36,493 bases of DNA from the NCBI GenBank assembly GCA_902579215.1, contig CACHGH010000002.1:1-36493 (forward strand), read 5' to 3'. Both the position numbers and the translations under genes were made by a program. The stretch comes from an uncultured Pelagibacteraceae bacterium (GTDB lineage: Bacteria > Pseudomonadota > Alphaproteobacteria > Pelagibacterales > Pelagibacteraceae). The notes beneath the pieces were generated by a model. The model saw nothing but the letters and a program-made list of their open reading frames with translations. It ran no database searches and was not told where the DNA came from. Shown here piece by piece: positions 18,401-27,318 of this stretch (position 1 is the stretch's first letter; every line of letters starts with the position of its first letter).

Positions 18401-18829
18401 TTATTGCAATAAATCTTTTATGAATAAAGATAGGTCTTTTAAACTTTCATATAAGCTATTTAAAATAAGGTCTATATCTGGAAAGTAATTTGAAATAGGT
18501 TCCTTAAAAGTATCTAATAAAACAATCAATGATGCAAATGAAATTAAAAAAACTATAATGATGCTTAATACGCCAACTTTTTTATCTTCATTTTTTGAAA
18601 TTTTAGTTTCTTCATTATCTGATTTATTGATTTTAGTTTCAATTTTTCTAGCTTTTACTTCTTTATTTTTTTGAATTTTTATAGTTTTTTCATTTTTAGT
18701 TGGTGAAATACTTTTTTTAAAAAACCATTTATGACCACATGAGCTGCATTGGAGTAATCTTCCACTTGGTGGAATAAGATTAGACTCTACTTCAAAGTTT
18801 TTGTTACATTGTTCGCAAGAAATAATCAT
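18401..18829 (-). CDS. Zinc-ribbon (MJ0042-type) single-pass membrane protein
   Basis: Unknown role. The N-terminus carries a zinc-ribbon of the MJ0042 type with two Cys pairs, C5-x2-C8 and C28-x2-C31 (LQCSSCGHKWFF). A charged Lys-rich linker follows, then one hydrophobic helix (about residues 87-107, VGLSIIIVFLISFASLIVLL-like) and a short C-terminal tail. 142 residues. This architecture is common in alphaproteobacteria, where it is usually annotated only as a zinc-ribbon domain protein. First gene of the reverse run with nhaA; a promoter must lie between it and tRNA-Pro. Confidence 0.82.
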   Translation of the reverse strand: MIISCEQCNKNFEVESNLIPPSGRLLQCSSCGHKWFFKKSISPTKNEKTIKIQKNKEVKARKIETKINKSDNEETKISKNEDKKVGVLSIIIVFLISFASLIVLLDTFKEPISNYFPDIDLILNSLYESLKDLSLFIKDLLQ

Positions 18830-18923
18830 AATTTCTTATATAGCAGATTCTTTAAAAAATCTTTGATTTTTGATGCCGTTTATGCTTTGAAATTATCAAT
18901 ATCTGCTGTATTAGTACATTTAT

Positions 18924-19000
<77 letters not shown>

Positions 19001-19003
19001 TTT

Positions 19004-19285
19004 ATGAATAAAGCCAAGATATATATGCCAGCTAAAACCTCAATGCAATCCGGTTATGGAAAGACAAATAAATGGATTATTGAATTTAATACTAAAAATA
19101 CTGGAATTAATCCTTTAATGGGATGGGAAAGTTCGACAGATACTATGAGTGAAGTAAAATTAGAATTTACTTCAAAAGAACTTGCTATTAACTACGCAAA
19201 AAAAAATAAAATTGATTTTGAAATAATTGAACCTCAAAAAAGAAAGTTATCTAAAAAATCTTACGCGGATAATTTTACAAAATAA
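19004..19285 (+). CDS. NDUFS4-like accessory subunit of respiratory complex I
   Basis: Alphaproteobacterial homologue of the mitochondrial 18-kDa NDUFS4 subunit, which stabilises the electron-input arm of NADH:quinone oxidoreductase. The 93 residues contain the family pattern: ARIY-like [15 protein letters not shown], then KWIIEF, then [15 protein letters not shown], and a C-terminal YADNF. The start is 3 bases after tRNA-Pro CCA, and its stop is directly followed by the next ATG. The gene is unlinked to the nuo operon in this window, as is usual. Confidence 0.88.
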   Translation: MNKAKIYMPAKTSMQSGYGKTNKWIIEFNTKNTGINPLMGWESSTDTMSEVKLEFTSKELAINYAKKNKIDFEIIEPQKRKLSKKSYADNFTK

Positions 19286-20284
19286 ATGTTTAAATTTTTT
19301 ACTCAAAAAAAATGGTTTGTATGGAGTGTTTTGGGATCGATATTAATTTTAGTTTCAACTTGGTACCAAGTACAATTAGATGTTAAAATTAATGAGTGGT
19401 TTGGAGAATTTTATGATACTCTTCAGAAAGCTCTAACAACACCTAATTCAGTAACTGAGGGTGAGTTTATCGGTTACTTATTTACTTTTGCAAAAATTGC
19501 AGCACTTTGGATTTTAATAGCTGTTTTTACAGGTTTTTTTACTAGTCATTGGGTTTTTAGATGGAGGACATCAATGGCTAATTACTATCACGAACAATGG
19601 TTAAAAGCGAGGCTTACTGAAGGTGCTTCCCAAAGAGTTCAGGAAGATACTTTAAAGTTTGCTAGGATTATGGAAGGATTAGGTACAGGATTATTAGATA
19701 GCATTATGACTTTAATTGCATTTACTCCAATTCTGTGGGGTTTATCAAAACAAATTGATATTTTGCCATGGATTGGTGAAGTGGACCATGCATTAGTTTG
19801 GGTTGCAATCATTTCTGCACTTGGTGGGACTTTATTGTTAGCGGCGGTTGGTATAAAATTACCAGGTATAGAATACGATATACAAAAAGAAGAAGCGGGA
19901 TACAGAAAAGAACTAGTTCATGGTGAAGATGATCCCATAAGAGCGGCACCACCAACAATAGGTCAGTTGTATAATCGTGTTAGAGGTATACATTATAAAT
20001 CATATTTCCATTATTTGTATTTTAATACTGTTAAGTGGAGCTATTTCCAAGGAATGGTTATTGTTCCATATTTAGCGTTGGCTCCAACTATAGTTACTGG
20101 TGCAATAACTTTAGGTTTTGTTCAGCAAATTACACGAGCATTTGGAAGAGTGGAAGGATCATTACAGTACTTAGTTAAAAGTTGGTCTACAATAGTTGAA
20201 TTAATATCAGTATGGAAGAGATTAAGAGAATTTGAAGCAAAATTAAAAATAAATCAAATAGAGAAAACTGTTGGTACTCTTTAA
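19286..20284 (+). CDS. SbmA/BacA-like peptide transporter
   Basis: Inner-membrane transporter of the SbmA/BacA family, which in other bacteria imports peptides and peptide antibiotics using the proton gradient. The 332 residues contain about six to seven membrane segments and family motifs including VFRWRTSMANYYHEQW, GASQRVQEDT and LWGLSKQ. No nucleotide-binding domain follows, which fits SbmA rather than an ABC transporter. It begins directly at the stop of the NDUFS4-like gene and overlaps glpX by one base (TAATG). The base composition is a little less AT-rich than that of its neighbours. The substrate in this organism is unknown. Confidence 0.88.
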   Translation: MFKFFTQKKWFVWSVLGSILILVSTWYQVQLDVKINEWFGEFYDTLQKALTTPNSVTEGEFIGYLFTFAKIAALWILIAVFTGFFTSHWVFRWRTSMANYYHEQWLKARLTEGASQRVQEDTLKFARIMEGLGTGLLDSIMTLIAFTPILWGLSKQIDILPWIGEVDHALVWVAIISALGGTLLLAAVGIKLPGIEYDIQKEEAGYRKELVHGEDDPIRAAPPTIGQLYNRVRGIHYKSYFHYLYFNTVKWSYFQGMVIVPYLALAPTIVTGAITLGFVQQITRAFGRVEGSLQYLVKSWSTIVELISVWKRLREFEAKLKINQIEKTVGTL

Positions 20285-21234
20285 TGCCTCTAAACAAAAA
20301 TTTAATAGATAAGTTTATAAACATTACATCAATGGCTGCAGTTGCATCTTATAAATATGTAGGAAAAAAAGATAAAAAGTTAGCTGATAAAGCTGCAACC
20401 GATGAAATGAGAAAAAATATTAATATATTGGACATTAAAGGCGAGGTTGTTATAGGTGAAGGAGAATTAGATGATGCTCCAATGCTTTTTATAGGTGAAA
20501 AATTGGGTACTGGTATTGGTCCTGAGATTGATATAGCAGTGGATCCTCTTGAAGGAACTAACTTTGCTGCAAACAACCTTCCAGGGGCATTGTCTGTTAT
20601 TGCAATAGCTCCTAAAGGTAATTTATTCAAAGCTCCTGAAACATACATGAACAAGTTAGCAGTTGGTAAAGATGTACCAGGAGATGCTGTAGATTTAGAT
20701 TTTACTGTCGAAAAAAATATTAAAAATCTATCAGAAGTTAAAAATAAAAAAATTTCTGATCTAACAGCTTGCATACTTGATAGGCCAAGACATAAAAAAA
20801 TTATTGAGGAATTAAAAAAACTTAAAGTAAATTTAAAGTTGATTTCTGATGGTGATATATCTGGGGCTCTTCTTGTTACAGATAAAAAATATAATGTTGA
20901 TATCTTTTTAGGTATTGGTGGAGGTCCTGAAGGTGTTTTAGCGGCTTCAGCACTAGATGCATTTGAATGTAAATTTCAGGGACGTTTTTTATTTAAAACT
21001 TCCAACGATATTATGAGAGCTAAAAAAATGGGAATTAACGATATTAATAAAAAATATGATTTAAAAGAAATAGTAAAAGATGACTCAATCTTTTGTGCTA
21101 CCGGTATAACCAATGGCGATTTGGTTAAAGGCATTGAGTACAAAAATAATATTTTTATTTCTGAGACATTAATCACACATAAAGCTGGTAAATTAACTAA
21201 AATTATTAGAAGAGAAAATATTCTAAAAACTTGA
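20284..21234 (+). CDS. glpX: Fructose-1,6-bisphosphatase, class II
   Basis: Hydrolyses fructose 1,6-bisphosphate to fructose 6-phosphate in gluconeogenesis. GlpX signatures are EGELDDAPMLFIGE, AVDPLEGTN (metal-binding DPxxGT), DRPRHKK and LGIGGGPEGVLAAS. 316 residues, normal for class II. One-base overlap with the transporter upstream. The tRNA-Glu gene begins 35 bases after the stop; the gap has no obvious strong terminator. Confidence 0.96.
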   Translation: MPLNKNLIDKFINITSMAAVASYKYVGKKDKKLADKAATDEMRKNINILDIKGEVVIGEGELDDAPMLFIGEKLGTGIGPEIDIAVDPLEGTNFAANNLPGALSVIAIAPKGNLFKAPETYMNKLAVGKDVPGDAVDLDFTVEKNIKNLSEVKNKKISDLTACILDRPRHKKIIEELKKLKVNLKLISDGDISGALLVTDKKYNVDIFLGIGGGPEGVLAASALDAFECKFQGRFLFKTSNDIMRAKKMGINDINKKYDLKEIVKDDSIFCATGITNGDLVKGIEYKNNIFISETLITHKAGKLTKIIRRENILKT

Positions 21235-21269
21235 TAATTATTAACATATACAATAAAAGATTTCTTTTT

Positions 21270-21344
21270 GGTCCCTTCGTCTATCGGTTAGGACACGTGG
21301 TTTTCATCCTCGAAAGAGGGGTTCGATTCCCCTAGGGACCGCCA
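21270..21344 (+). tRNA. tRNA-Glu (anticodon TTC), with U-U mismatch in the anticodon stem
   Basis: Acceptor GGTCCCT/AGGGACC, D-arm with GTC/GAC stem, T-arm AGGGG-TTCGATT-CCCCT, encoded CCA. The anticodon loop is TTTTCAT with anticodon TTC. The anticodon stem CGTGG/CCTCG has a T-T opposition in the middle (positions 29-41), while the other four pairs are good. It lies at the left edge of the accessory segment, a typical location for island insertion, but I see no repeat of its 3' end further along. Confidence 0.96.
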
Positions 21345-21347
21345 AGA

Positions 21348-21611
21348 ATGAACTACTTTGTATATTTGCTCATAAGTATTAATAATGGAAAGCGGATAAC
21401 ATATGCTGGATATACCAATAATTTAAAAAAAAGATTAAAATTGCACAATGCCTCCAAAGGTGCAAAATTTACAAGAGGTAGAAAGTGGCAAATTATATAC
21501 AAAAAAAAATACACGAATAAATCAAATGCTATGAAAAATGAATATAAGCTAAAAAATGACACAAAATTTAGGAATAAAATTAAAATAAATTTTTTAAAAA
21601 AAAATAAATAA
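21348..21611 (+). CDS. GIY-YIG domain endonuclease-like protein
   Basis: Small GIY-YIG family protein of the YhbQ/UPF0213 type. Of its 87 residues, the first ~75 form the domain: YFVYLL, then TYAGYTNNLKKRLKLHN (YIG-equivalent plus the conserved Arg), GAKFTRGRKW and a conserved Glu in NEYKLK. These proteins resemble the nuclease domain of UvrC and homing endonucleases, but their cellular role is mostly unknown. It starts 3 bases after tRNA-Glu CCA and ends 1 base before the first glycosyltransferase gene, so it may be co-transcribed with either. Confidence 0.86.
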   Translation: MNYFVYLLISINNGKRITYAGYTNNLKKRLKLHNASKGAKFTRGRKWQIIYKKKYTNKSNAMKNEYKLKNDTKFRNKIKINFLKKNK

Positions 21612-21612
21612 A

Positions 21613-23736
21613 ATGAAAATATCTATTTTATTGCCATACAAAGAAAATTTTTCACCTAACTATGCTGGTGCTGTTTCTTTATTTGTCAAAGATATGACTC
21701 GACAAAGTAAATATAGAAATACTATTTCAGTTTTTGGAAATACATCATATAAAAAAAAATTATTAAATAATTATATAAACCTTAAATTAAATAAAAAATT
21801 TTATCAAAGCAGTAGTAAATTGTATGTAGAAAGTTTTTTATACTATGAAAAAAAAAGAAAGTCCGATGTTATTGAGGTGCACAATAGACCTAATTATATT
21901 AAATTTTTAAAGGATAATTCTAAGTCTAAAATAATTTTATATTTCCATAATGACCCATTAACTATGAATGGATCAAAAACAATAAAAGAAAGAGTTGATT
22001 TATTAAAAAATTTAGATCACATAATTTTTAATAGTGAGTGGTCAAAAGAACGATTTTTTATAGGTTTAGATAAAAAAGATTTAGATCTAGAGAAAATATC
22101 TGTAGTATATCAATCTGCACCAAAAACAAAAATAAATTTTAATAATAAGAAAAAAATAATTTCATTTATAGGTAAGTTAAATTCTGCAAAGGGGTATGAT
22201 TTATTTGGTAATGCTATAATAAAGATTTTAGATAAATATAATGATTGGAAAGCTATTGTTATTGGTGATGAGCCAAGAGAAAAACTTTTTTTTAAACATA
22301 AAAATCTAAATGTAATTGGTTTTAAAAATAATGATTATATTTTAAATTTTTTGAAGAAAGTAAGCATATCTGTAGTTTGTTCTAGATGGAATGAGCCCTT
22401 TGGGAGAACAAGTCTAGAGGCTGCTAGCCGAGGATCAGCTGTAATAATAAGTAATCGAGGCGGTTTACCTGAAACCGCTAAGAATGCTTTAGTTTTAGAC
22501 TCTCTCACTGTAAATAATTTATGTAAAAATATTGAAAAATTAATACGAAATAAAAAATTACTTCTAAAACTTCAAAAACAAAATTATTTAAACTTTAAGT
22601 ATGACCATAAATTCATTTCTAATTTAATTGACAAAATTAGAAATAATTTAATACCCTCATTTGTTAAAAAAATATTTTTTTTGCAACCCCCGCAATTTAA
22701 AATAATTCACATAACTAATTTTAATGAAAGATATGATGGAAGACTTCATTATAATACTGGCAGAAGAATAAATAACGGATTTATAAGACTGGGTCATAAT
22801 GTATTAACTATTAGTGATCGTGATATTATTAGCAAAGGAAAATCTATTGGTGATTTTAAAGGTCATAAAATTTTACAAAAAAAAATTTTAGAAAGTTTCA
22901 CCAATTTTAATCCAGATATTGTAGTTTTAGGCCATGCTGATGCAGTATCTACTGATACACTCAAATTATTAAAGCTTAAAAAAAATAATTTAAAATTAAC
23001 ACAATGGTTCTTAGATCCTGTTAGTCAATTTGGCCCCGATTTTGTAAAAAATAAGAATAGAATTCTAGATAAACACAAATACTTAGACACAACTTTTTTA
23101 ACATCTGATCCAAAATCAATATCTTTTGAAGTTAATAATAGTTTTTTTATGCCAAATCCTTGCGATAGGTCTTTTGAAATATTAAAAAATTATGAAAATA
23201 AATGCGAAAATGACATTTTTTTTGCAATGAGCCATGGTGTCCATAGAGGGGAGCTTAAAAGAGGAAAAGTTGATGATAGAGAGTCTTTCATAAATAAATT
23301 ACTCAAAAAGGGAAAAGATATCAAATATGATATTTATGGAATGAATAATGTTCAGCCAATATGGGGAGATGAATTCATTAAAAAAATTTCTAATTCATAT
23401 ATGGGTCTAAATCTAAGTAGAGGAAAACCAATGAAATATTATAGTAGTGACAGAATTGCACAATTATTAGGAAATGGTTTACTTACATTTGTAGATGAAA
23501 AAACATGTTTTGATGATTTTATAGATAAAAATTATATGGTTTTTTATAAAAATTTAGAGGATTTAAACTATAAAATTCATAAATATAAAAAAGATAAATC
23601 TAGTAGAGTAAAAATTGCAAAAAATGGTAAAAAATATTATTTAAAATATTTTAACTCCACTATTATTGCTGAATATATTTTGTCAAAAACTTTAAACTTT
23701 AAACCTAGCAATAACTTTATTTGGGAAAATAAATAA
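21613..23736 (+). CDS. Two-domain glycosyltransferase (GT4-like fused to CgeB-like)
   Basis: Probable surface-polysaccharide glycosyltransferase made of two GT-B-type modules. Residues about 1-345 resemble family GT4: an N-terminal acceptor half, FIGKLNSAKGYD, then SRWNEPFGRTSLEAASRG with the EX7E pattern and SNRGGLPE. Residues about 365-705 start with IIHITNFNERYDGRLHYNTGRRINNGF and include YYSSDRIAQLLGNG, as in CgeB/Glyco_trans_1_2 proteins. The 707-residue length fits two complete domains. Donor and acceptor sugars cannot be read from sequence. Very AT-rich with many Lys and Asn. First of a forward three-gene run, 10 bases before the GT2 gene. Confidence 0.85.
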   Translation: MKISILLPYKENFSPNYAGAVSLFVKDMTRQSKYRNTISVFGNTSYKKKLLNNYINLKLNKKFYQSSSKLYVESFLYYEKKRKSDVIEVHNRPNYIKFLKDNSKSKIILYFHNDPLTMNGSKTIKERVDLLKNLDHIIFNSEWSKERFFIGLDKKDLDLEKISVVYQSAPKTKINFNNKKKIISFIGKLNSAKGYDLFGNAIIKILDKYNDWKAIVIGDEPREKLFFKHKNLNVIGFKNNDYILNFLKKVSISVVCSRWNEPFGRTSLEAASRGSAVIISNRGGLPETAKNALVLDSLTVNNLCKNIEKLIRNKKLLLKLQKQNYLNFKYDHKFISNLIDKIRNNLIPSFVKKIFFLQPPQFKIIHITNFNERYDGRLHYNTGRRINNGFIRLGHNVLTISDRDIISKGKSIGDFKGHKILQKKILESFTNFNPDIVVLGHADAVSTDTLKLLKLKKNNLKLTQWFLDPVSQFGPDFVKNKNRILDKHKYLDTTFLTSDPKSISFEVNNSFFMPNPCDRSFEILKNYENKCENDIFFAMSHGVHRGELKRGKVDDRESFINKLLKKGKDIKYDIYGMNNVQPIWGDEFIKKISNSYMGLNLSRGKPMKYYSSDRIAQLLGNGLLTFVDEKTCFDDFIDKNYMVFYKNLEDLNYKIHKYKKDKSSRVKIAKNGKKYYLKYFNSTIIAEYILSKTLNFKPSNNFIWENK

Positions 23737-23746
23737 AATATAATTT

Positions 23747-24634
23747 GTGATTTCAATAATTATTCCAACTTATAATAATTTAGATTATCTTAAAATTTGT
23801 CTTAATAGTATTAAAAAAAATTCTGCATATAATCATGAAATAATACTTCATATAAATGAAGGCGTAGATGGAACACTAAAATTTGCAGAGGATAATAATA
23901 TTAAATTTACATATTCAAAAAAAAATAATGGTATATGCGTAGGGTGCAATCAAGCAGCAAGAATTAGCACTAATGATCTTTTGCTATACGCTCATGATGA
24001 TATGTATTTTTGTCCAGATTGGGATAAGTTTTTGATAGAAGAAGTTAAAAATATCAATACTAAAATGTTTTACATATCAGGTATAATGATTAATGGTGAT
24101 CCAAATTTAAAAGGTCATATCGATTTTTTGGCCGGTGAAAATGCTAAAAATTTTGATGAAAAAAAACTTTTAGATAACTATGAAAAACTTGAACACTTTG
24201 ATTTTCAAGGTTCTACATGGGCACCACATCTAATTCATAAAGAAATATGGAATAAAGTAGGAGGTTTTAGCGAGGAATTCAGTCCGGGGACAGGATCTGA
24301 CCCAGATTTAAATATGAAACTATGGAAATTTGGTGTTAGAATTTTTAAAGGATTATCTAAGTGTAAAGTTTATCATTTTGGATCTGTTGTAACTAGACAA
24401 AAAGAAAAAAAATATTTAACTGAAACCGAAACAGGTAGTAGAGGTAATAAAATTTTTTTATTAAAGTGGGGTATAAGTATAAAATTTTTTAAAAAACATT
24501 ATTTAAGATCTGATACTAGATATTATAAACCTTTAAATGAACCAATAAAAAATTTAAGTTATTTATTAGACTTAATAAAATGTAAAATTACTTTTTTATA
24601 TTTTATTTTGACAAATAAAAAAATATTAAAATGA
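23747..24634 (+). CDS. Family 2 glycosyltransferase (GT-A fold)
   Basis: Inverting-type glycosyltransferase for cell-surface glycan. The start is a GTG at 23747, giving MISIIIPTYNNLDYL, the standard GT2 opening. NNGICVGCNQAA and the DxD-like metal site AHDDMYF follow, and a C-terminal acceptor region has GGFSEEFSPGTGSDPDLNMKL. 295 residues. The stop overlaps the next transferase start by 4 bases (ATGA), so products are likely made together. Sugar specificity unknown. Confidence 0.88.
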   Translation: MISIIIPTYNNLDYLKICLNSIKKNSAYNHEIILHINEGVDGTLKFAEDNNIKFTYSKKNNGICVGCNQAARISTNDLLLYAHDDMYFCPDWDKFLIEEVKNINTKMFYISGIMINGDPNLKGHIDFLAGENAKNFDEKKLLDNYEKLEHFDFQGSTWAPHLIHKEIWNKVGGFSEEFSPGTGSDPDLNMKLWKFGVRIFKGLSKCKVYHFGSVVTRQKEKKYLTETETGSRGNKIFLLKWGISIKFFKKHYLRSDTRYYKPLNEPIKNLSYLLDLIKCKITFLYFILTNKKILK

Positions 24635-25608
24635 AAATTTGTTTTTTAGATAACACAAAGTTCAAATATTCATATTTAGACAAACATTCTCCATTACTAA
24701 GGGGTGCTGAGACAATTTTAATTAATTTAGCTGAAAATTTAAAAATGTTAGGTCACGAAGTAACTGTATTTAACAATTGCCCAGATGATGTAGATAATAA
24801 TAGTTCCAATTGGTTTAATATAAACAAAGTCAATAAACAAATGAATTTTGATATAGCTGTAGCTAATGCTGATATGCGTTTATTAGACACTATTACAGCT
24901 AAGAAAAAATTTATAATTTCTTATAGTTTGCAATCAATTGAAAAATTTTTAAGAAAAGGTCAACTTATTTCATATTTTAAAAATAAACCTACTATTCTAT
25001 TGATCAGCAAATATCATATGAAAAATAGATCAAAGTTATTGTCACTTTTTGGCTCAAAAATTATAGATATTGCGGTAGATGATTTGTTCTTAAATACTAA
25101 ATTGACAAATAATATTGATAGTAATTTAGCTATATTCACCTCAAGACCAGACAGAAATTTAGATATATTAATAAAAATTTGGAGCGAGAATATTTTACCT
25201 AACTTTAAAAATGGTAAACTACTAACGACACCTACAGAAACAATTTCACAATCCAGTAATATAATATTTAGAAAAATGGATTCTCAGGAAAATCTTATTA
25301 AAGATTTACTTAGATCTAAAGTTTTTTTAGCTCCTGGCCACAAAGCTGAACTATTTTGTTTAGCAGCTGAAGAGGCTAGGGAGCTTTGTTTACCTATTGT
25401 TACTTTAGGTATTGGATCTTTATCTGAAAGAGTTACCCATGAAAAGACCGGATTTATTGCTAAAAACAATAAAGATTTTGCTGATTATACTATTGAACTT
25501 TTTAAAAATAATAAACTATGGAATAGTATTAGAGCCAATCTAATTAATTTACGTGGTTCTAGCAATTGGAAGAGTTCTACTAAAGTTTTTTTAGACTCTG
25601 TTGGTTAG
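24631..25608 (+). CDS. GT4-like glycosyltransferase
   Basis: Probable GT-B glycosyltransferase. An N-terminal Rossmann half contains RGAETILINLAENLKMLGHEVTVF, typical of family GT4. The C-terminal half has KVFLAPGHKAELFCLAAEEARELCLPIV, where the usual E-x7-E pattern is recognisable (AELFCLAAEEA), and TLGIGSLSERV. 325 residues, slightly short but apparently complete. Its 3' end overlaps the convergent glycosyltransferase by 18 bases. Function beyond sugar transfer is not inferable. Confidence 0.8.
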   Translation: MKICFLDNTKFKYSYLDKHSPLLRGAETILINLAENLKMLGHEVTVFNNCPDDVDNNSSNWFNINKVNKQMNFDIAVANADMRLLDTITAKKKFIISYSLQSIEKFLRKGQLISYFKNKPTILLISKYHMKNRSKLLSLFGSKIIDIAVDDLFLNTKLTNNIDSNLAIFTSRPDRNLDILIKIWSENILPNFKNGKLLTTPTETISQSSNIIFRKMDSQENLIKDLLRSKVFLAPGHKAELFCLAAEEARELCLPIVTLGIGSLSERVTHEKTGFIAKNNKDFADYTIELFKNNKLWNSIRANLINLRGSSNWKSSTKVFLDSVG

Positions 25609-26325
25609 TTTTTTAATAAAAAAGTATTTTAAATATTCAATTTTTTGAATTTTTCTTCTGTTTAAAAAAAACCTAGATTTATGAATTGTTTGATGAAGTG
25701 CGTCTATATTTTGATTTTCTGTAGCTTTGTATGCAATTTTTTGCTTAGTCTCATTTTTAAATATTTCGATAAGATTTTCAATTTTAGTTTTTTTAACAAA
25801 ATATAAATATAATGCTAACCATAAATCATCATCATGAAATAAATTTTCATTTTTTTCAACATTTTTTAAATAAAACTCTTCAATTTGATCAAGATATTTA
25901 CTATTAATCAAAAAACCATCAGCACACTGTCCCATCCTTATGTTGAATATTTTATTTAAATAAAATGAATAATTTATAGGTTTGTTTTCAAAATTTTTTA
26001 AAAAAATTTCTAAAATTTTTTCATGATATATGTGATCATCGTCTAATAATATTACAAAATCATATTTATCTTTAATTTTTTTCAAGGATCCCATTATTTT
26101 AGTGCCAGGACCGTAATCTTTACATCTAGTTATTTCTAAATTTTCATATGCAATTCTTTTTATATACTCATCAGTAAATTTATTATTCTTAAATCTCCTA
26201 AACTCTGTTGGTAAGTTTAAAAAAATCTTATCTGGTTTTATTGTTTGTTTATTAATTGAATCTAATGTTATTTTTATATTCTCTATACGAGATGGAATAG
26301 TTGTTAAAGAGACACAAAATTTCAT
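25591..26325 (-). CDS. GT-A type glycosyltransferase
   Basis: Probable nucleotide-sugar glycosyltransferase, of the group that begins with a VSLTTIPSR-like motif. An Asp-rich metal-binding site, LLDDDHIYH, lies near the middle and an HDDDLWLALYL segment sits in the C-terminal half. The C-terminus is very basic with KKxxYLKYFFIKK. 244 residues. It runs opposite to the other three transferases and lies 1 base downstream of the recombinase gene, so it may be read from the recombinase promoter. Acceptor unknown. Confidence 0.78.
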   Translation of the reverse strand: MKFCVSLTTIPSRIENIKITLDSINKQTIKPDKIFLNLPTEFRRFKNNKFTDEYIKRIAYENLEITRCKDYGPGTKIMGSLKKIKDKYDFVILLDDDHIYHEKILEIFLKNFENKPINYSFYLNKIFNIRMGQCADGFLINSKYLDQIEEFYLKNVEKNENLFHDDDLWLALYLYFVKKTKIENLIEIFKNETKQKIAYKATENQNIDALHQTIHKSRFFLNRRKIQKIEYLKYFFIKKLTNRV

Positions 26326-26326
26326 T

Positions 26327-27280
26327 TTAAAGTTTAATTTTATTTAATGCGTTGTTTTTAAAGATATTCGCCTCCCTTATATATCTTCTTACCATTTGAG
26401 AAGTTTTGTGACCAGTCATTGCCATAATGCTTCTTTCGTCAGCTCCTGATTCAGCAGCTACTGTTGCAAATCCTGCTCTTAAACTGTGACCAGAAAAATT
26501 TGAATTATCAATGCCTGCTAAACTTAAGTAGTTTTTGATTAACAAAACAACCGTTTGATCGGTCAATCTATTTTTTGTAACGGAAAGTCCTTTTGCAAAA
26601 CGTCTAAATATTGGACCATCTTTTATTTTTGATAGCTCTAACCATTTTTTTAGATTGGTTACCGGACAATATAATTCATTATCGAAGTAGGGTAGACCCT
26701 TTATCATTCCTTCTCCAAACTGATCAGTTTTTGACCTTTTGATCGTTATTTTAAGACCCTCAGGAACAAATTCTAAGTCTTCATGGTCTAGAGAGACTAA
26801 TTCAGTTCTTCTAAAACCACCGCCAAAGCCAATAAGAACTATAGATTTATCTCTTGCCTTTTTAATCTCTTCAATTTTTTGTTCATTTATTACATTAATT
26901 ATTGACTTTAAATGATTGATTAATATAGGTTTTTTACCTTTCTGAATGGTACCTTTTAACCTTTTTATTCCCATTAAATTTTCAATTATTACAGGATGTT
27001 TTGTATCTAAATAATGCCCTTTTATTTTATGTACCATGCTTATGGATACTAATCTTCTTCTTAATGTGCTCATTTTGGAGTTTTTAGAGAGGTGGGTAAG
27101 GTACAAAGATACGATTTTTGGTTCTGTTGGCATTGAATTAAATCTATGTTTTGCACAAAAAGCACCAAAGTCTTTAAAATCTGATTTATAAGCCCTTAAT
27201 GTATTTGCTGCTTTTGAGCTCTTTAAATTGTTTAACGTTGCTTCGTGAAGCTGTTTTAGATCAGTTGTCAGTTCATTCAT
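26327..27280 (-). CDS. Tyrosine recombinase / integrase
   Basis: Site-specific recombinase cutting DNA through a Tyr-phosphodiester bond. An N-terminal SAM-like core-binding domain occupies about residues 1-110 and the catalytic domain 125-310. All six active-site residues are identifiable: Arg157 (FRRTEL), Lys184 (RSKTDQ), His265 and Arg268 (HSLR), His291 (TGHKT) and Tyr300 (RRYIREA). 317 residues, full length, no frameshift. It sits at the right edge of the glycosyltransferase cluster. A 35-bp inverted repeat lies 3 bp upstream of its ATG, overlapping its predicted promoter. It could be an integrase of an island or a stable XerC/D relative; the sequence does not decide. Confidence 0.93.
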   Translation of the reverse strand: MNELTTDLKQLHEATLNNLKSSKAANTLRAYKSDFKDFGAFCAKHRFNSMPTEPKIVSLYLTHLSKNSKMSTLRRRLVSISMVHKIKGHYLDTKHPVIIENLMGIKRLKGTIQKGKKPILINHLKSIINVINEQKIEEIKKARDKSIVLIGFGGGFRRTELVSLDHEDLEFVPEGLKITIKRSKTDQFGEGMIKGLPYFDNELYCPVTNLKKWLELSKIKDGPIFRRFAKGLSVTKNRLTDQTVVLLIKNYLSLAGIDNSNFSGHSLRAGFATVAAESGADERSIMAMTGHKTSQMVRRYIREANIFKNNALNKIKL

Positions 27281-27283
27281 ATA

Positions 27284-27318
27284 ATTACTATTGATAACAA
27301 TTAATTATCATTAGTAAT
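27284..27318. repeat. 35-bp imperfect inverted repeat, candidate recombinase core site or operator
   Basis: Two 14-bp arms, ATTACTATTGATAA (27284-27297) and TTATCATTAGTAAT (27305-27318), are inverted with 13 of 14 positions matching, separated by the 7-bp spacer CAATTAA. Paired arms around a 6-8-bp centre, with inner ends reading ATAA and TTAT, are the layout of tyrosine-recombinase core sites such as dif. It starts 3 bp from the recombinase start codon. It also covers the predicted transcription start, so bound recombinase could repress its own gene. A role as a plain operator is equally possible. Confidence 0.6.

Noticed and set aside
20349-20774. 141-codon minus-strand frame inside glpX
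   Set aside because: It is antisense to conserved GlpX motifs; the open frame is a by-product of codon bias.
21320-21344. tRNA-Glu 3' end as an attachment site for the recombinase
   Set aside because: No repeat of the T-arm or acceptor 3' sequence is visible near the recombinase or elsewhere in the window; not listed as a feature.
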